64,000 bases of DNA from Anaerostipes sp. 992a (GCF_001940245.1 NZ_MJIG01000004.1:1456485-1520484); one strand, 5' to 3'. Counted from the first letter of the stretch, positions 1 to 8,690 are shown. Notes: a model not told the origin generated them from the sequence alone. A program made the numbers and translations.

Positions 1-541
1 ACAGCGGTGACGGTGGTGACAGCAGTTTTGGGATACCCCCTGCCGACTGCCGCAACTGTCACCCTCACCCCCTGCATGACGGTCATGTCGATGATGACGG
101 TGTTTTTGGGATACCCCCCTCGCAAGAGCCGTCACCGTCATGCCGCCATTCTTTTATCCGAAGCCGTAAGGCGTAGGATAGCAGGGCACAGCCCTGCCTT
201 AAGGGAGTCCAGAGGGAACGTCTGGCACACGACTTTGCAGGGCAAAGTGTAGTGTGTTACACCCTGTAAACGCAGTCGGAAAAATCGGAATGATTTTTCT
301 GACCGCAGGGGTGGTTTTACACGACCGAAAAGGGCGAGTAAATCTCACGCCTGCATTTTGCGTTTACGGGGTGTTCTCCCGTAGGGATGACAGCGGCAGG
401 GTATCCTAAAATCACTGTCACCACCGTCACTGCTGTCACCCGCAGGGCAGAGCCGCCAGCTTTACATGGCTTTAAGCGTCAATGACAGTAACAGGGGGGT
501 ATCCTAATATCGCTGTCACCACCATCACCGCTGTCACCCGC
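1..541. repeat. Family of inverted and direct repeats encoding GDGGDS-type protein tails
   Basis: A motif of about 35 bp occurs four times. It reads on the plus strand near 4-40 and 81-118 (ending TTTTGGGATACCCC) and on the minus strand near 399-441 and 498-541 (GGGTATCCTAA on the plus strand). In the rightmost copy it encodes the extreme C-terminus of the downstream ATPase (GDSGDGGDSDIRIP). The leftmost copies encode the same kind of tail (SGDGGDSSFGIP) on the opposite strand. Between the two orientations lie a 16-bp inverted pair at 259-274 and 359-374 (15 of 16 matching) and a short hairpin at about 274-303. No gene is seen between 177 and 478. The arrangement looks like two related genes converging on this repeat zone. 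Confidence 0.55.
3..176 (+). CDS. C-terminal end of a plus-strand protein entering from outside the window
   Basis: An open frame runs from the left edge to a TAG at 174-176. It encodes SGDGGDSSFGIPPAD and later DDDGVFGIPPS, that is, two copies of the acidic GDGGDS/GIP tail motif found at the end of the ATPase on the other strand. This suggests the tail of a paralogous gene that converges on the ATPase gene. Only 57 residues are visible and no domain can be recognised, so the call rests on the shared tail and could be a chance frame through a repeat. Confidence 0.3.
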   Translation, partial: SGDGGDSSFGIPPADCRNCHPHPLHDGHVDDDGVFGIPPSQEPSPSCRHSFIRSRKA

Positions 542-1504
542 CCTCCTTGCAAGGGCAATCCGCCTGCCGTCTTTCCTGCGGCTGTACTGGTAGCAGATAC
601 GGTTCTCGCTTAAAAATGTGGTGCGGTATTCATTCAGCCATTTCGTAATCACCGTGGGTATGGTTTCCGTTTCCCCCATAGCGGCTAACAGTTCCGTTGC
701 CGTGCCTATCCATTCTTCCTTATCCCTCATAAAATCCACCAACCGAAAAAGGACATCTGGTATCGTTTCTTTCGCAAGCTGCTCCTGCGTTTTCCGCTCC
801 ACAAGCTCCCAACGGCAATCACGGAAACGCAGCGTGTATTCCTGATAAGGCGTGTCCCTGCCCGTCACATACAGCTTGGCGGTGTCAGACGCACGTTTCT
901 CCTTTTCCAGAACAAAGGTAGCGTCCGCACTCCCCGTTAATCCTGTCGTCCCAGACACCTTGTTGAACACGTCGCTGTCATTCTGCTTTCGGATGTGGTG
1001 TACGACAATGACCGCCAGAGAGTGCCTGTCGGCAAAGTCTTTGATGAGGGAGATGTCCCCATAGTCGCTTGCATAGGCATTGTCTTTTGAAGCTGTACGG
1101 ACTTTCTGCAAGGTATCAATGACAATGAGCCTGCTGTCTGGGTAATCTTTCAGATAATCTTCAAGCTGCACGATAAGACCGTCTGACAGCTTGCAGCTTG
1201 CCACGGCAAAGTGGAGCCGCCCGCTTGCTTCGTCCGTCAAACGAAATAACCTGTCCTGTATGCGGCAGAACGTGTCCTCAAGGCAGAGGTAAAGCACATC
1301 GCCCTCCATTGTCGGCATATCCCATAAAGGGATTCCCTGCGACACGCATAAGCATAGCTTCAGCATGAGCCAGCTTTTGCCTATCTTTTGTGAGCCGCAG
1401 AACAGCGATAAGCCTGTCGGGATAAGGCTGTCCACCACAAAGGATGGTTTCTCAAGCGGTTCATAAAGGAGCGTTTCGGCGTTGACTGTCTGTAACTTCT
1501 GCAT
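479..1504 (-). CDS. RepA-like AAA ATPase (RecA-fold replicative helicase type)
   Basis: This 341-residue protein has a RecA-fold ATPase core. A Walker A (GSQKIGKS) lies at about residues 37-44, a Walker B (RLIVIDTL) at about 125-132, and a VVHHIRK segment follows, as in RepA/AAA_25 helicases of small plasmids and mobile elements. The C-terminus is a low-complexity GDSGDGGDSD tail that coincides with the repeats around position 500. The start is supported by AAAGGAGG just upstream of the ATG at 1504. It overlaps the 3' end of the sigma-like gene upstream by 124 bp. It probably helps replicate the tetracycline-resistance segment of the element; the exact role is inferred from the family. Confidence 0.75.
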   Translation of the reverse strand: MQKLQTVNAETLLYEPLEKPSFVVDSLIPTGLSLFCGSQKIGKSWLMLKLCLCVSQGIPLWDMPTMEGDVLYLCLEDTFCRIQDRLFRLTDEASGRLHFAVASCKLSDGLIVQLEDYLKDYPDSRLIVIDTLQKVRTASKDNAYASDYGDISLIKDFADRHSLAVIVVHHIRKQNDSDVFNKVSGTTGLTGSADATFVLEKEKRASDTAKLYVTGRDTPYQEYTLRFRDCRWELVERKTQEQLAKETIPDVLFRLVDFMRDKEEWIGTATELLAAMGETETIPTVITKWLNEYRTTFLSENRICYQYSRRKDGRRIALARRAGDSGDGGDSDIRIPPCYCH

Positions 1505-2133
1505 GGCTTTCCTCCTTTCGGGCGGTGTCTTTGTTTTCGTTGCACATAGGCGTTGACCTCCTTAAAAATAGATTTACTCCCACGGAAAAAAGTGAGAGTA
1601 TGTAATGCCGCCAATCCCACACAAATAAAAAACAGATTTCTTTTTCGGGCGGTGTCGGTCACGGTTGGAGATATTTCTTCAATTTCCGCCTTTACTTTCT
1701 CCTTTGCAATCGCAACAGATTTCTGTATTGCCGAAGCGGTGCAATGCTCCATAGCGGCGATTTGGTAAAAATTGAACTCATACTCGTAGTAGAGCAGGAA
1801 ACGCCGCCTTTGTATCTCTGGAAGGCTCCCAACCGCCTTATAGAGCGTTTCATTCCGTTCTTCCTCAACCATGCGTTCATCAAGGCTCTTAGGCACACGC
1901 AACGCCCGTCTGTAAAGGGTTTCGTCCCATACCTCGTTAAACTCCCTGTGCCGCTCGTCCCATTAGAAAAGATTCCTGTTCCTGCGCTCCATCTGCCGAA
2001 ACTCCATAAAGAACTGTTCCGACACTTCCAACTCGTGGGATTTGCCCTGCCCGTCCTTAAAGCTGATAAAATACCTTGTGCCGCTTTCCGTGGATTCCTC
2101 CCGAAGCGTGTATGCCTTAACCCTGTATGCCAT
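1381..2133 (-). pseudogene. Sigma-70 region-4-like regulator interrupted by an in-frame stop
   Basis: Translation from the ATG at 2131-2133 (preceded by GGAGGACAACAGG) gives MAYRVKAYTLREES and continues to NRNLF. A TAA at 1963-1965 follows, and the same frame then resumes as WDERHREFNEVWDETLYRR and LPEIQRRRFLLYYEYEFNFYQIA with a helix-turn-helix. The two halves fit the usual layout of small sigma-factor-like proteins of Firmicutes mobile elements, so the stop looks like a nonsense change; CAA to TAA is one possibility. The C-terminal part runs 124 bp into the downstream ATPase gene. Either the gene is inactive, or a 56-residue N-terminal peptide and a restarted HTH protein are made. Confidence 0.6.
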
Positions 2134-2149
2134 CCTGTTGTCCTCCTGC

Positions 2150-4003
2150 AAATCGAGTAGGAGGAATTTCTCTTGATTGAGAAATTCCGACCTCTCACAC
2201 CACCGTGCGTACCGTTCGGTACACGGCGGTTCAATCAACTTAACAAGTAACACACCTTTCGGTGTAGTAATCTAACATTGAGACTAATCCGAATGAGGTT
2301 AGTCTCTTATTGCTTATAGCTTGGCATACATCTGAACCTCGACATACTCTTGCGAACCCTTTAGCGTAGGATGTTCGCTTTGCTGCCCATTGGGGCACGC
2401 CTAGTTTCATTAAATTCTTTGCCCTGTTTTGTGGTGTTTTCCATTGTTTCCATATACACATACGAAGTCTGAATCGGATATGTTTATCCATTTCTCTGCA
2501 CAGATGTTTCATACTCCCTATCTTGAAGTAGTTAACCCATCCTCTGATAAGTTGATTGAGTTTCTCCACTTTGTAGCTGTTGCTTACACCCCAGCTACGA
2601 CAGGTGAGTTCCTTCATCCTCTTCTTGAATTTCTCAACTGATTTTGCATGTGGCTTCGCCTTGTATTGGTGTGCTCTTGAATCAAAATAGAATCCAAATC
2701 CAAGGTATTTGAGTCCTTGCGGTTTATCCACTTTACTCTTTGTCATGTTGACCTTAAGCCCTAGTTTCTCCTCAATGAATCGAGAGATATTTCTCATTAC
2801 TCGATTTGCAGACATTTCACTCCCAACCATAATGATACAGTCATCCGCATATCTCGCGAAATTGAGCCCTCGCTTTTCCATTTCTTTGTCAAGTTCATTG
2901 AGCATGATATTCGCTAATAGCGGAGAAAGATTTCCTCCTTGCGGTGTTCCTATTACAGAGTCTTCATACTCATCATCAATCATAATTCCACTGACAAGAT
3001 ACTTTCTCACAATGGAGATGACATCTCCATCCTTGATTGTTCTTCCAATTAAGGTCATCAGCTTGTCATGATTTACTGTGTCAAAGAACTTTTCCAAGTC
3101 AATGTCTACAATCCAATCATTACCATCATTCATCATATCAAGTGCTGTTAGGATTGCTTGTTGTGCACACCTATTCGGTCTGAATCCATAACTGTGGTCA
3201 TGGAATTGTTCCTCATAGATTGGTGTTAGTACCTGTGCAATGGCTTGTTGTACAAATCTGTCTGTTACCGTTGGTACTCCTAGGTTTCTGACACCACCAT
3301 CAGGCTTTGGTATCTCCACTCTTCGTACTGGTTGAGGTTTGTATTTTCTTGTCCTCAACTGTTCCTTGATGATTTCGCCGTTCTTTGCAAGATGTTCCTT
3401 GAGTTCTGTGTACTTCATTCCGTCCACTCCCTCTGCACCTTTGTTTCGTACGACTTGCAGATATGCTCTGTTGAGATTATCACTAGATAATATCTGCTCC
3501 ATTAGATTACTTGTGTCCATGCGTTCTTTCCTTTCCGTCTCGCTTGATTTGACCATCTTTTACCCGATTGGTTACGGCAGATGTTGTCATTTCTGCAATA
3601 CGAGACATACTCAAACTGATTGATTGTTCGCCCCTTCACTCCATCCCCATTACAGAGACTTCTTCACTACTATGGGCTCGGCTGATTTCTCACAGTTCGT
3701 TGTTACTAGGCTGATGATACCTCTGTGAGACCTCCACGCTTAAGGTGCACGCTCTTTCCTCTCATCTATCCGCCACATTTACTCGTACTTCCAGCAACTT
3801 TTGGACTTCATCTCCTTTTGCAGACTTATCCGTATTTCCGAGCCTTATATGTGATTTCTGTCCGTCGGACCAAGAGTTTGCTTACAGCTTCCTTCAGATT
3901 CCACCTCACGATGGACACCCTTGCTGTTCGGCTATACACTTCCTCGTTGCCTAGGCGTGTTCGGGACTTTCACCCGTTAGAGCGCGCCCATGGCGCGCAA
4001 ACA
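2150..4003 (-). mobile_element. Group II intron (IIC-like) with its maturase gene
   Basis: On the minus strand the element begins near 4000 with a GC-rich start (TTTGCGCGCCATGGGCGCGC) followed by GGGTGAAAGTCCCG, a typical domain I segment. It contains a reverse transcriptase gene and ends with a domain V-like hairpin (GCCGTGTACCGAACGGTACG) at about 2199-2235 and a domain VI-like stem (GAATTTCTC ... GAGAAATTC) near 2164-2190. The maturase has no visible HNH endonuclease. The 5' end lies directly behind a transcription terminator hairpin, which is the classic target of IIC introns. Exact ends are uncertain by a few bases. Confidence 0.75.
2240..3520 (-). CDS. ltrA: Group II intron reverse transcriptase/maturase
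   Basis: The intron-encoded protein reverse-transcribes and helps splice its own intron. The fingers-palm domain shows VRNLGVPTVTDRFVQQAI, GFRPNRCAQQAI and the catalytic RYADDC box, followed by IGTPQGGNLSPLLANIML. The C-terminal GIIM maturase region contains RGWVNYFK and IRFRLRMCIWKQWKTP. The protein is about 426 residues from MDTSNLMEQ; an in-frame ATG at 3556 would add 12 residues but has a poorer ribosome site. No HNH endonuclease domain follows the maturase domain, which agrees with a IIC-type intron. The reading frame is intact, so the intron may still be mobile. Confidence 0.92.
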   Translation of the reverse strand: MDTSNLMEQILSSDNLNRAYLQVVRNKGAEGVDGMKYTELKEHLAKNGEIIKEQLRTRKYKPQPVRRVEIPKPDGGVRNLGVPTVTDRFVQQAIAQVLTPIYEEQFHDHSYGFRPNRCAQQAILTALDMMNDGNDWIVDIDLEKFFDTVNHDKLMTLIGRTIKDGDVISIVRKYLVSGIMIDDEYEDSVIGTPQGGNLSPLLANIMLNELDKEMEKRGLNFARYADDCIIMVGSEMSANRVMRNISRFIEEKLGLKVNMTKSKVDKPQGLKYLGFGFYFDSRAHQYKAKPHAKSVEKFKKRMKELTCRSWGVSNSYKVEKLNQLIRGWVNYFKIGSMKHLCREMDKHIRFRLRMCIWKQWKTPQNRAKNLMKLGVPQWAAKRTSYAKGFARVCRGSDVCQAISNKRLTSFGLVSMLDYYTERCVTC

Positions 4004-4009
4004 AAATGA

Positions 4010-4032
4010 GTGAGGGGATTTCCATCCCTCAC
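4010..4032 (-). terminator. Intrinsic terminator used as intron target
   Basis: On the minus strand, GTGAGGGA-TGGAAA-TCCCCTCAC forms a hairpin with one bulged G and is followed by TCATTTTGTTTG. It lies just behind the small HTH gene (stop at 4068). The group II intron starts about 10 bases after the stem, inside the T-rich tail. Confidence 0.6.
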
Positions 4033-4067
4033 CCAGTAGCCCGCAGGATGGCAGGCTGTTTTAGAAG

Positions 4068-4493
4068 CTATAAAATTTTCCGCAGCTTCTTCCGCAGATG
4101 GTCTAACCTCGCATAGATGGCACCAGTCGTCAAATGCACAAGCGGGGCAATCTCCTTTGTGGAATACCCCTGCATTTTCAGCAGGACGATTTTCAAGGTA
4201 CGCCCGTCCACCGTGACTAATACTTGATAGAGATTTTCGCTCTCAATCTCTTCCAGTAACTCCGCAACCGTACCCACTTCCGCCTGCCGCTCCCTGCCTG
4301 CCATGTCCTCAAGATATTCCGCAACGTCATTCGTCCATCGGTAAAACCGCCTGTTGGAATTGAAGTCTGCCCTGTCCGCCATGCGTATCTGCTCAATGGT
4401 CGCTTCATCAACGCCGCACTCACGCAGCAGCTTTTCCTCCGCTTCTTTCCAGATACGCCATTTCCTGTCCTCCCGTCCGTGGTTGTATGCCAT
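4068..4493 (-). CDS. Small sigma-factor-like helix-turn-helix protein
   Basis: A predicted DNA-binding protein of about 141 residues. The C-terminal half (LKIVLLKMQGYSTKEIAPLVHLTTGAIYARLDHLRKKLRK) reads as a sigma-70 region 4 type helix-turn-helix. The N-terminal half is charged, with no domain I recognise. The ATG at 4493 is chosen because GGAGG lies seven bases upstream; a TTG five codons earlier is the alternative. It sits between an upstream sigma-like gene and the intron-interrupted sigma-like gene, so three such regulators are clustered upstream of the RepA-like ATPase. Confidence 0.6.
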   Translation of the reverse strand: MAYNHGREDRKWRIWKEAEEKLLRECGVDEATIEQIRMADRADFNSNRRFYRWTNDVAEYLEDMAGRERQAEVGTVAELLEEIESENLYQVLVTVDGRTLKIVLLKMQGYSTKEIAPLVHLTTGAIYARLDHLRKKLRKIL

Positions 4494-4587
4494 TCTTACT
4501 TCCTCCAATCAGAATTGATTGAGAGGGCAGAGAAAAGCCCCCTCATCTTCCCAAAGGAAAAAACAAGGGGGCTGAACGCCTTAAATT

Positions 4588-5100
4588 TTAATTTTCTATT
4601 ATCTTTCTTAGTTTTATTAGGATTCTGGCTTTGCGTTTGTTTACAACGCTCTGGGTTATGCCCAACCTCGCCCCGACTTCACGCTCGGAAAGTCCGTCAA
4701 AAAAGATTGCCTGTATCAGCTCCTGTTCACTATCCGACAGCAAAGGCAGGGCGGCTTTCAGCCTGTCCACCATGACCGCATTGACAACGGTTTCTGCAAT
4801 GTCCACCGCTTCATCAGTGATAAAGTCCAGAGGATTCCCCTCGCTGTCCGTAAATCCGTCGAGAGATAGCAGTCTATTCTTTGTATCTAATTTTTGCAGA
4901 TAACGCCACCGTTCCTTGTCACGGTAGAAGTCTGTGTATTGCTCCCTCACGACTTCAAGCAGACAGCCTTGAATGGGGATAAACAGCTTGTCCATATAGG
5001 TCTGGTCGGATTCCCTGCAACGGCAGAACTCCGTGTAGGATAATTCCACATAGCCGCCACTTTCTCTGATATATACCTTTCTTGGTGCATATTTCACCAT
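4588..5100 (-). CDS. Sigma-70 family RNA polymerase sigma factor-like protein
   Basis: This protein of about 170 residues ends with LSDSEQELIQAIFFDGLSEREVGARLGIT and VVNKRKARILIKLRK, a clear sigma region 4 helix-turn-helix. The start MVKYAPRKVYI at 5100 follows GGGAGGTATTT; an earlier in-frame start would lack a ribosome site. Such sigma-like proteins are common regulators on Firmicutes conjugative and mobilizable elements. A long hairpin (CATCTG ... CAGATG, about 5109-5143) lies just before the ribosome site and could influence translation. The target promoters are unknown. Confidence 0.7.
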   Translation of the reverse strand: MVKYAPRKVYIRESGGYVELSYTEFCRCRESDQTYMDKLFIPIQGCLLEVVREQYTDFYRDKERWRYLQKLDTKNRLLSLDGFTDSEGNPLDFITDEAVDIAETVVNAVMVDRLKAALPLLSDSEQELIQAIFFDGLSEREVGARLGITQSVVNKRKARILIKLRKIIEN

Positions 5101-5108
5101 AAATACCT

Positions 5109-5143
5109 CCCATCTGAATTTTTGAAATGTAAAAAATCCAGAT
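5109..5143 (-). promoter_or_regulatory. Hairpin directly upstream of the sigma gene ribosome site
   Basis: On the minus strand, CATCTGGATTTTTT and CAAAAATTCAGATG form an imperfect inverted repeat that ends immediately before GGGAGG of the sigma-like gene. It could be the end of an upstream transcript (T-run on the ascending or descending arm) or a translational control hairpin; the sequence cannot decide. Confidence 0.35.
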
Positions 5144-5214
5144 GGAGAGGCGGAGAACGACACCGCATATCAGAAACAGCCCTACGGCACTTTCCAACAA
5201 AAATCGACAAATCA

Positions 5215-5930
5215 CAACCACCGGCTCAGCCGGTGGTTTGTACTTGCCCTATAAGGGCAAATTACCGGCACTAGAGTCTAAAGACTCATCGAATGGTTCG
5301 CCAACTGCAACATCATTTACCTATGGAGCCCTAAAGGGCTCATTTTATTTATTTGCTTTTACTGGCTCACCCGTAAACGGGTCAATATACTCTTTTAGTG
5401 TCATTTGATCATATTCTAAATCCTCTTTTAACTGATTTTGAATATACTCTTGTATTTTCTTTGCATTCTTCCCTACAGTATCTACATAATATCCTCGACA
5501 CCAGAAATGTCTATTTCCATATTTATACTTTAAATTTGCATGTCGTTCGAATATCATGAGTGTACTTTTTCCCTTTAAATACCCTACAAAACTTGAAACA
5601 CTTATACTTGGCGGAATCCTCACCAGCATATGTACATGATCTGGACAGATTTCTGCCTCCACTATTTCTACACCTTTTCTTTTGCATAGCATACTCAGAA
5701 TATTAGCTATATCTTGTTTTAACTTTCCGTATGCCACTTTTCTTCTATATTTTGGTGCAAAAACAATATGATACTTACAATTCCATTTTGTATGTGATAA
5801 ACTACTAATATCCATTTGGATAACCTCCTTTGATTTTATGTGGTTGGCGAACCAACATAATTATATCATTGGAGGTTTTTTACTGTAAGCTGAAGCAATG
5901 CTGACTCACCGGCTGAGCCGGTGGTTTCTT
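5215..5930 (-). mobile_element. IS200-type insertion sequence (tnpA only)
   Basis: One transposase gene is bounded by two GC-rich subterminal hairpins: CCACCGGCTCAGCCGGTGG at 5218-5236 and CACCGGCTGAGCCGGTG at 5907-5923. Hairpin ends without terminal inverted repeats, plus a Y1 transposase gene, are the hallmarks of the IS200/IS605 family. No tnpB is present. The exact cleavage sites cannot be read without an empty site. Confidence 0.75.
5345..5815 (-). CDS. tnpA: IS200-family Y1 transposase
   Basis: A 156-residue HUH single-strand transposase. The metal-binding HUH pair is visible in CPDHVHMLVRIPP (HVH at about residues 60-62). The catalytic tyrosine is likely in RGYYVDTVGKN, and the N-terminal KYHIVFAPKYRRK is typical of IS200 TnpA. 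It catalyses peel-and-paste transposition of the hairpin-ended element that contains it. The frame is intact, and AAAGGAGGTTATCC lies upstream of the ATG. Confidence 0.93.
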   Translation of the reverse strand: MDISSLSHTKWNCKYHIVFAPKYRRKVAYGKLKQDIANILSMLCKRKGVEIVEAEICPDHVHMLVRIPPSISVSSFVGYLKGKSTLMIFERHANLKYKYGNRHFWCRGYYVDTVGKNAKKIQEYIQNQLKEDLEYDQMTLKEYIDPFTGEPVKANK

Positions 5931-6003
5931 TGTTCCTCAAAGTTTCGTTTCTCTGCCTGAGAAACTCCACAATGATGAACAGGCTTAAAGCCTAACAAAG
6001 AAA

Positions 6004-6033
6004 AACCGCAAAGGCTCTGTGACCTTTACGGTT
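6004..6033 (-). terminator. Possible intrinsic terminator
   Basis: On the minus strand, AACCGTAAAGG and CCTTTGCGGTT form an 11-bp stem with one mismatch, followed by TTTCTTTG. It lies in the otherwise gene-free stretch 5931-6326 behind the tetracycline-resistance genes. Confidence 0.5.
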
Positions 6034-6326
6034 ATAGGAAATAGTAATTCTATTGTATGGAGATTGTACTTCTACTTTCAAGGTGAGAAGTACCGTTGCA
6101 CTGGCAGAAATTTTTTTAACTGGTTTCCTGCCGTTCTCTGATATGCTATGTATTGATAAATTTTGCTTCGTATGAGCAGATAGATAACTGCCCGAAAAAA
6201 GGACATAAAAAAATCCCTCCAAATTTAAAAACAAATTCAGAGGGTAATTTAGGGTATAACAAAATAACCCACCCGAATATCGTTTTTTTTATTTGGTGAG
6301 TTTGTTCTTTCAAATACGAAACAAAA

Positions 6327-6369
6327 AGAGCCGATGATTCGTGAATTGTTCCACAATTTCATCGGCTCT
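6327..6369 (-). terminator. Intrinsic terminator of the tet operon
   Basis: AGAGCCGATGA and TCATCGGCTCT form a perfect 11-bp stem. On the minus strand the stem is followed by TTTTTGTTTCG. It sits just after the KTR protein stop codon at 6375. Confidence 0.85.
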
Positions 6370-6374
6370 GCGTC

Positions 6375-6548
6375 TTAAGCGTCTGGCTCTTTGATGACAG
6401 TTATCTTCAAGTTGTCAACTTTAATCAATCTTTCTTGTCTGCATTTTGGACAATAAAGGGGATAATTCTCCAAAACAGTGTCCTTCCTAATTTTATTACG
6501 GGTTTTGCTCCCACAAACAGGACACAATATCCATTCGCATTTCATCAT
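6375..6548 (-). CDS. Cysteine-rich KTR domain protein
   Basis: A 57-residue protein with two CxxC pairs (CPVCGSKTRNK and CPKCRQE), which together would form a small zinc ribbon; the KTR signature follows the first pair. Proteins of this kind commonly follow ribosomal-protection tet genes. It starts 51 bases after the tet stop codon and ends before a strong terminator, so it is probably co-transcribed with tet. Its function is not known to me. Confidence 0.8.
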   Translation of the reverse strand: MMKCEWILCPVCGSKTRNKIRKDTVLENYPLYCPKCRQERLIKVDNLKITVIKEPDA

Positions 6549-6599
6549 AATTAGTCTCTAATCCTTTCAAATCTCATTTTATATGACTTTTGCAAGCTG

Positions 6600-8519
6600 T
6601 TAAGCTAACTTGTGGAACATATGCCGAACCTTATCTATACGGCTATTCGGGCGGCGGGGTTGGCAAATAAATTTACCAATAGCTGGCTGGTATCCTTTTA
6701 ACTCTGTCAAGCAGACTCCCTGCCCATTTGTGAAATAAGTTAAATCGTTCCTGTATTCTTGAATACATCTAGCAGGGATTTCTCCTTTCAGAATGACCTC
6801 GTCATTCTTTATCTGAGTACTTACAATATCTGCACAATACCTTGGAGCATCATGATACGCCCGTGAGAGATATTCCTGCGGTGCATAAATTTCAAAGTGG
6901 AGATATGGCTCTAATAGTTCTGTCCCTGCTTTTTTTAAAGCCTGCTCCAATACGATAGGGGAAAGCAGCCGAAAGTCTGCGGGGGTACTTACAGGACTAT
7001 AATACAATCCATATTCAAAACAGATTTTACAGTCTGTCACTTTCCATCCATACAGCCCCTGCTCGCAGCCATAAAGAACCCCCTCCATAACCGCATTTTG
7101 GAACGATTGATTTAAATATCCAAGTGAAACTCTGCTTTCATACTGCACTCCGCTTCCAATAGGGAGCGGCTCTATGGACAACCCGACAGAAGCCCAGAAA
7201 GGATTTGGCGGGACTTCTATGTGGATGGTATATTCTGCTTTTCTAAGCGGTCTTTCCAGATAAATAACCGAAGGCTCTTTCATAGCCACGCCCACATGAT
7301 ATTTTTCTTCTAATAGCGAACAAATAACTTCTAACTGTACTTTTCCCAAAAAAGATAACATAATCTCATGTGTAACAGTATCAATGTCAAAATGCAAAAG
7401 AGGGTCTGTATCAGCAATCTCTGCGAGGGCATTTAACAGGGCTTCCCTTTGCTCCGGCTTTTGCGGCTCTACCGTTGTCCGAAGTAATGGCATGGGATTA
7501 TCAATCCATGTTTTGTGAGGCAGGAGTTTTTCATTTCCCAGAATGTCGTTCAGTTTCAAAGTATCATCAGCTAAAATAACAATTTCTCCCGGACAGGCAT
7601 GGTCAGCCGGGACGATTTCACCATTTGACGGAATACACATTTCTGTGATTTTTATTTTCTCTTTTTCAGATATTCTAATAACATCCCTCAAATGCAATGT
7701 TCCGCTATATATACGCACATAAACAAAACGCCGCCTTTTCTCTGAATATTCAATCTTAAAAACCTGCCCGCATAGTTCAGATTGACCTTCAGGCGTTGAT
7801 GAATAAAATTTACTGGCAATTACTTCTATAAGCTGCCGAATCCCCAGATTGTTTTTAGCGCTTCCGTGATAAACGGGAAATAACGTTCCGTTTTGGAATC
7901 TCCTGTTTTCTTCCTGTTCCAGTTCTGACATTTTAAACGGTTTCCCTGACATATATTTCTCTAATAGTTCATCGTTTCCCATAATTACCGCATCCCACTG
8001 TTCCATATCGTCATTGTCCGTTACATTTATATGGGGATGCTGCCCAACCTTTTGCTTCACTATAATTTCCGAAGAAAGCTTTGCTTTCATTTCCCGATAT
8101 ACCATTGGCAAATCAATCCCCTCTTGGTCAATTTTATTGATGAAAAAAATTGTCGGAATCTTCATTATCTGTAGTGCATGAAACAGTATACGGGTCTGTG
8201 CCTGTATGCCATCCTTTGCAGAAACTAATAATACTGCTCCGTCTAATACGGATAAAGAACGGTATACTTCCGCCAAAAAATCCATATGGCCTGGCGTATC
8301 TATAATGTTGACTTTTACATCCTCCCACTGAAAAGATGTCACTGCTGTCTGGATAGTGATTCCCCTTTGACGCTCCAAATTCATTGTATCTGTCCTTGTT
8401 GTGCCTTCATCTACGCTCCCTAGTTCTGCAATTGCACCACTGGTATACAATAAACTTTCCGTTAATGTTGTCTTTCCTGCGTCAACGTGAGCCAGAATGC
8501 CTAAGTTAATTATTTTCAT
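6600..8519 (-). CDS. tet(O/W/O): Mosaic tetracycline resistance ribosomal protection protein, Tet(O/W/O) type
   Basis: A 639-residue translational GTPase related to EF-G that displaces tetracycline from the ribosome. The G domain shows [16 protein letters not shown] (about residues 7-22), a DTPGH box and an NKID box. The length matches Tet(O)/Tet(W)/Tet(M). Compared from memory, about residues 1-292 and 424-639 read like Tet(O), while about 293-423 ([18 protein letters not shown] through [15 protein letters not shown]) read like Tet(W); this is the known interclass mosaic pattern. It is preceded by the usual leader peptide and attenuator and followed by the KTR gene and a terminator. It lies inside a segment that truncates topB. 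Confidence 0.93.
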   Translation of the reverse strand: MKIINLGILAHVDAGKTTLTESLLYTSGAIAELGSVDEGTTRTDTMNLERQRGITIQTAVTSFQWEDVKVNIIDTPGHMDFLAEVYRSLSVLDGAVLLVSAKDGIQAQTRILFHALQIMKIPTIFFINKIDQEGIDLPMVYREMKAKLSSEIIVKQKVGQHPHINVTDNDDMEQWDAVIMGNDELLEKYMSGKPFKMSELEQEENRRFQNGTLFPVYHGSAKNNLGIRQLIEVIASKFYSSTPEGQSELCGQVFKIEYSEKRRRFVYVRIYSGTLHLRDVIRISEKEKIKITEMCIPSNGEIVPADHACPGEIVILADDTLKLNDILGNEKLLPHKTWIDNPMPLLRTTVEPQKPEQREALLNALAEIADTDPLLHFDIDTVTHEIMLSFLGKVQLEVICSLLEEKYHVGVAMKEPSVIYLERPLRKAEYTIHIEVPPNPFWASVGLSIEPLPIGSGVQYESRVSLGYLNQSFQNAVMEGVLYGCEQGLYGWKVTDCKICFEYGLYYSPVSTPADFRLLSPIVLEQALKKAGTELLEPYLHFEIYAPQEYLSRAYHDAPRYCADIVSTQIKNDEVILKGEIPARCIQEYRNDLTYFTNGQGVCLTELKGYQPAIGKFICQPRRPNSRIDKVRHMFHKLA

Positions 8520-8560
8520 GTGATTTTCCTCCTATCAACACCCAAAAAAGGGCATAAAAA

Positions 8561-8592
8561 TACCCAGTGATAAATACTCCTATCACTGGGTA
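8561..8592 (-). terminator. Attenuator terminator in front of tet
   Basis: A perfect 12-bp stem (TACCCAGTGATA with TATCACTGGGTA) is followed on the minus strand by a T-run (TTTTTATGCCC), about 40 bases before the tet start. Confidence 0.85.
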
Positions 8593-8660
8593 AATAACTC
8601 CAATAGCCCCAAAACACTTATATGTTTTCGGGCATATAAAATTACATGATAAAAGTATTC

Positions 8661-8690
8661 TTAAACTGGGTACAAAAAACTAAGCCCCAT
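8661..8690 (-). CDS. tet leader peptide
   Basis: A nine-residue ORF (MGLSFLYPV) begins with ATG at 8690 and ends with TAA at 8661-8663, upstream of the attenuator hairpin. Its position and length match leader peptides described for ribosomal-protection tet genes. Its role would be to couple ribosome stalling to read-through. Confidence 0.65.
   Translation of the reverse strand: MGLSFLYPV

Noticed and set aside
1..541. A CRISPR array
   Set aside because: The repeats are few, inverted and coding-like, with no regular spacers and no cas genes anywhere in the window.
3725..4009. Plus-strand frames within the 5' part of the group II intron
   Set aside because: This is structured intron RNA (domains I-III); the frames are incidental.
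5992..6234. 80-codon minus-strand frame behind the tet operon
   Set aside because: It spans a terminator hairpin, shows no domain and no ribosome site.
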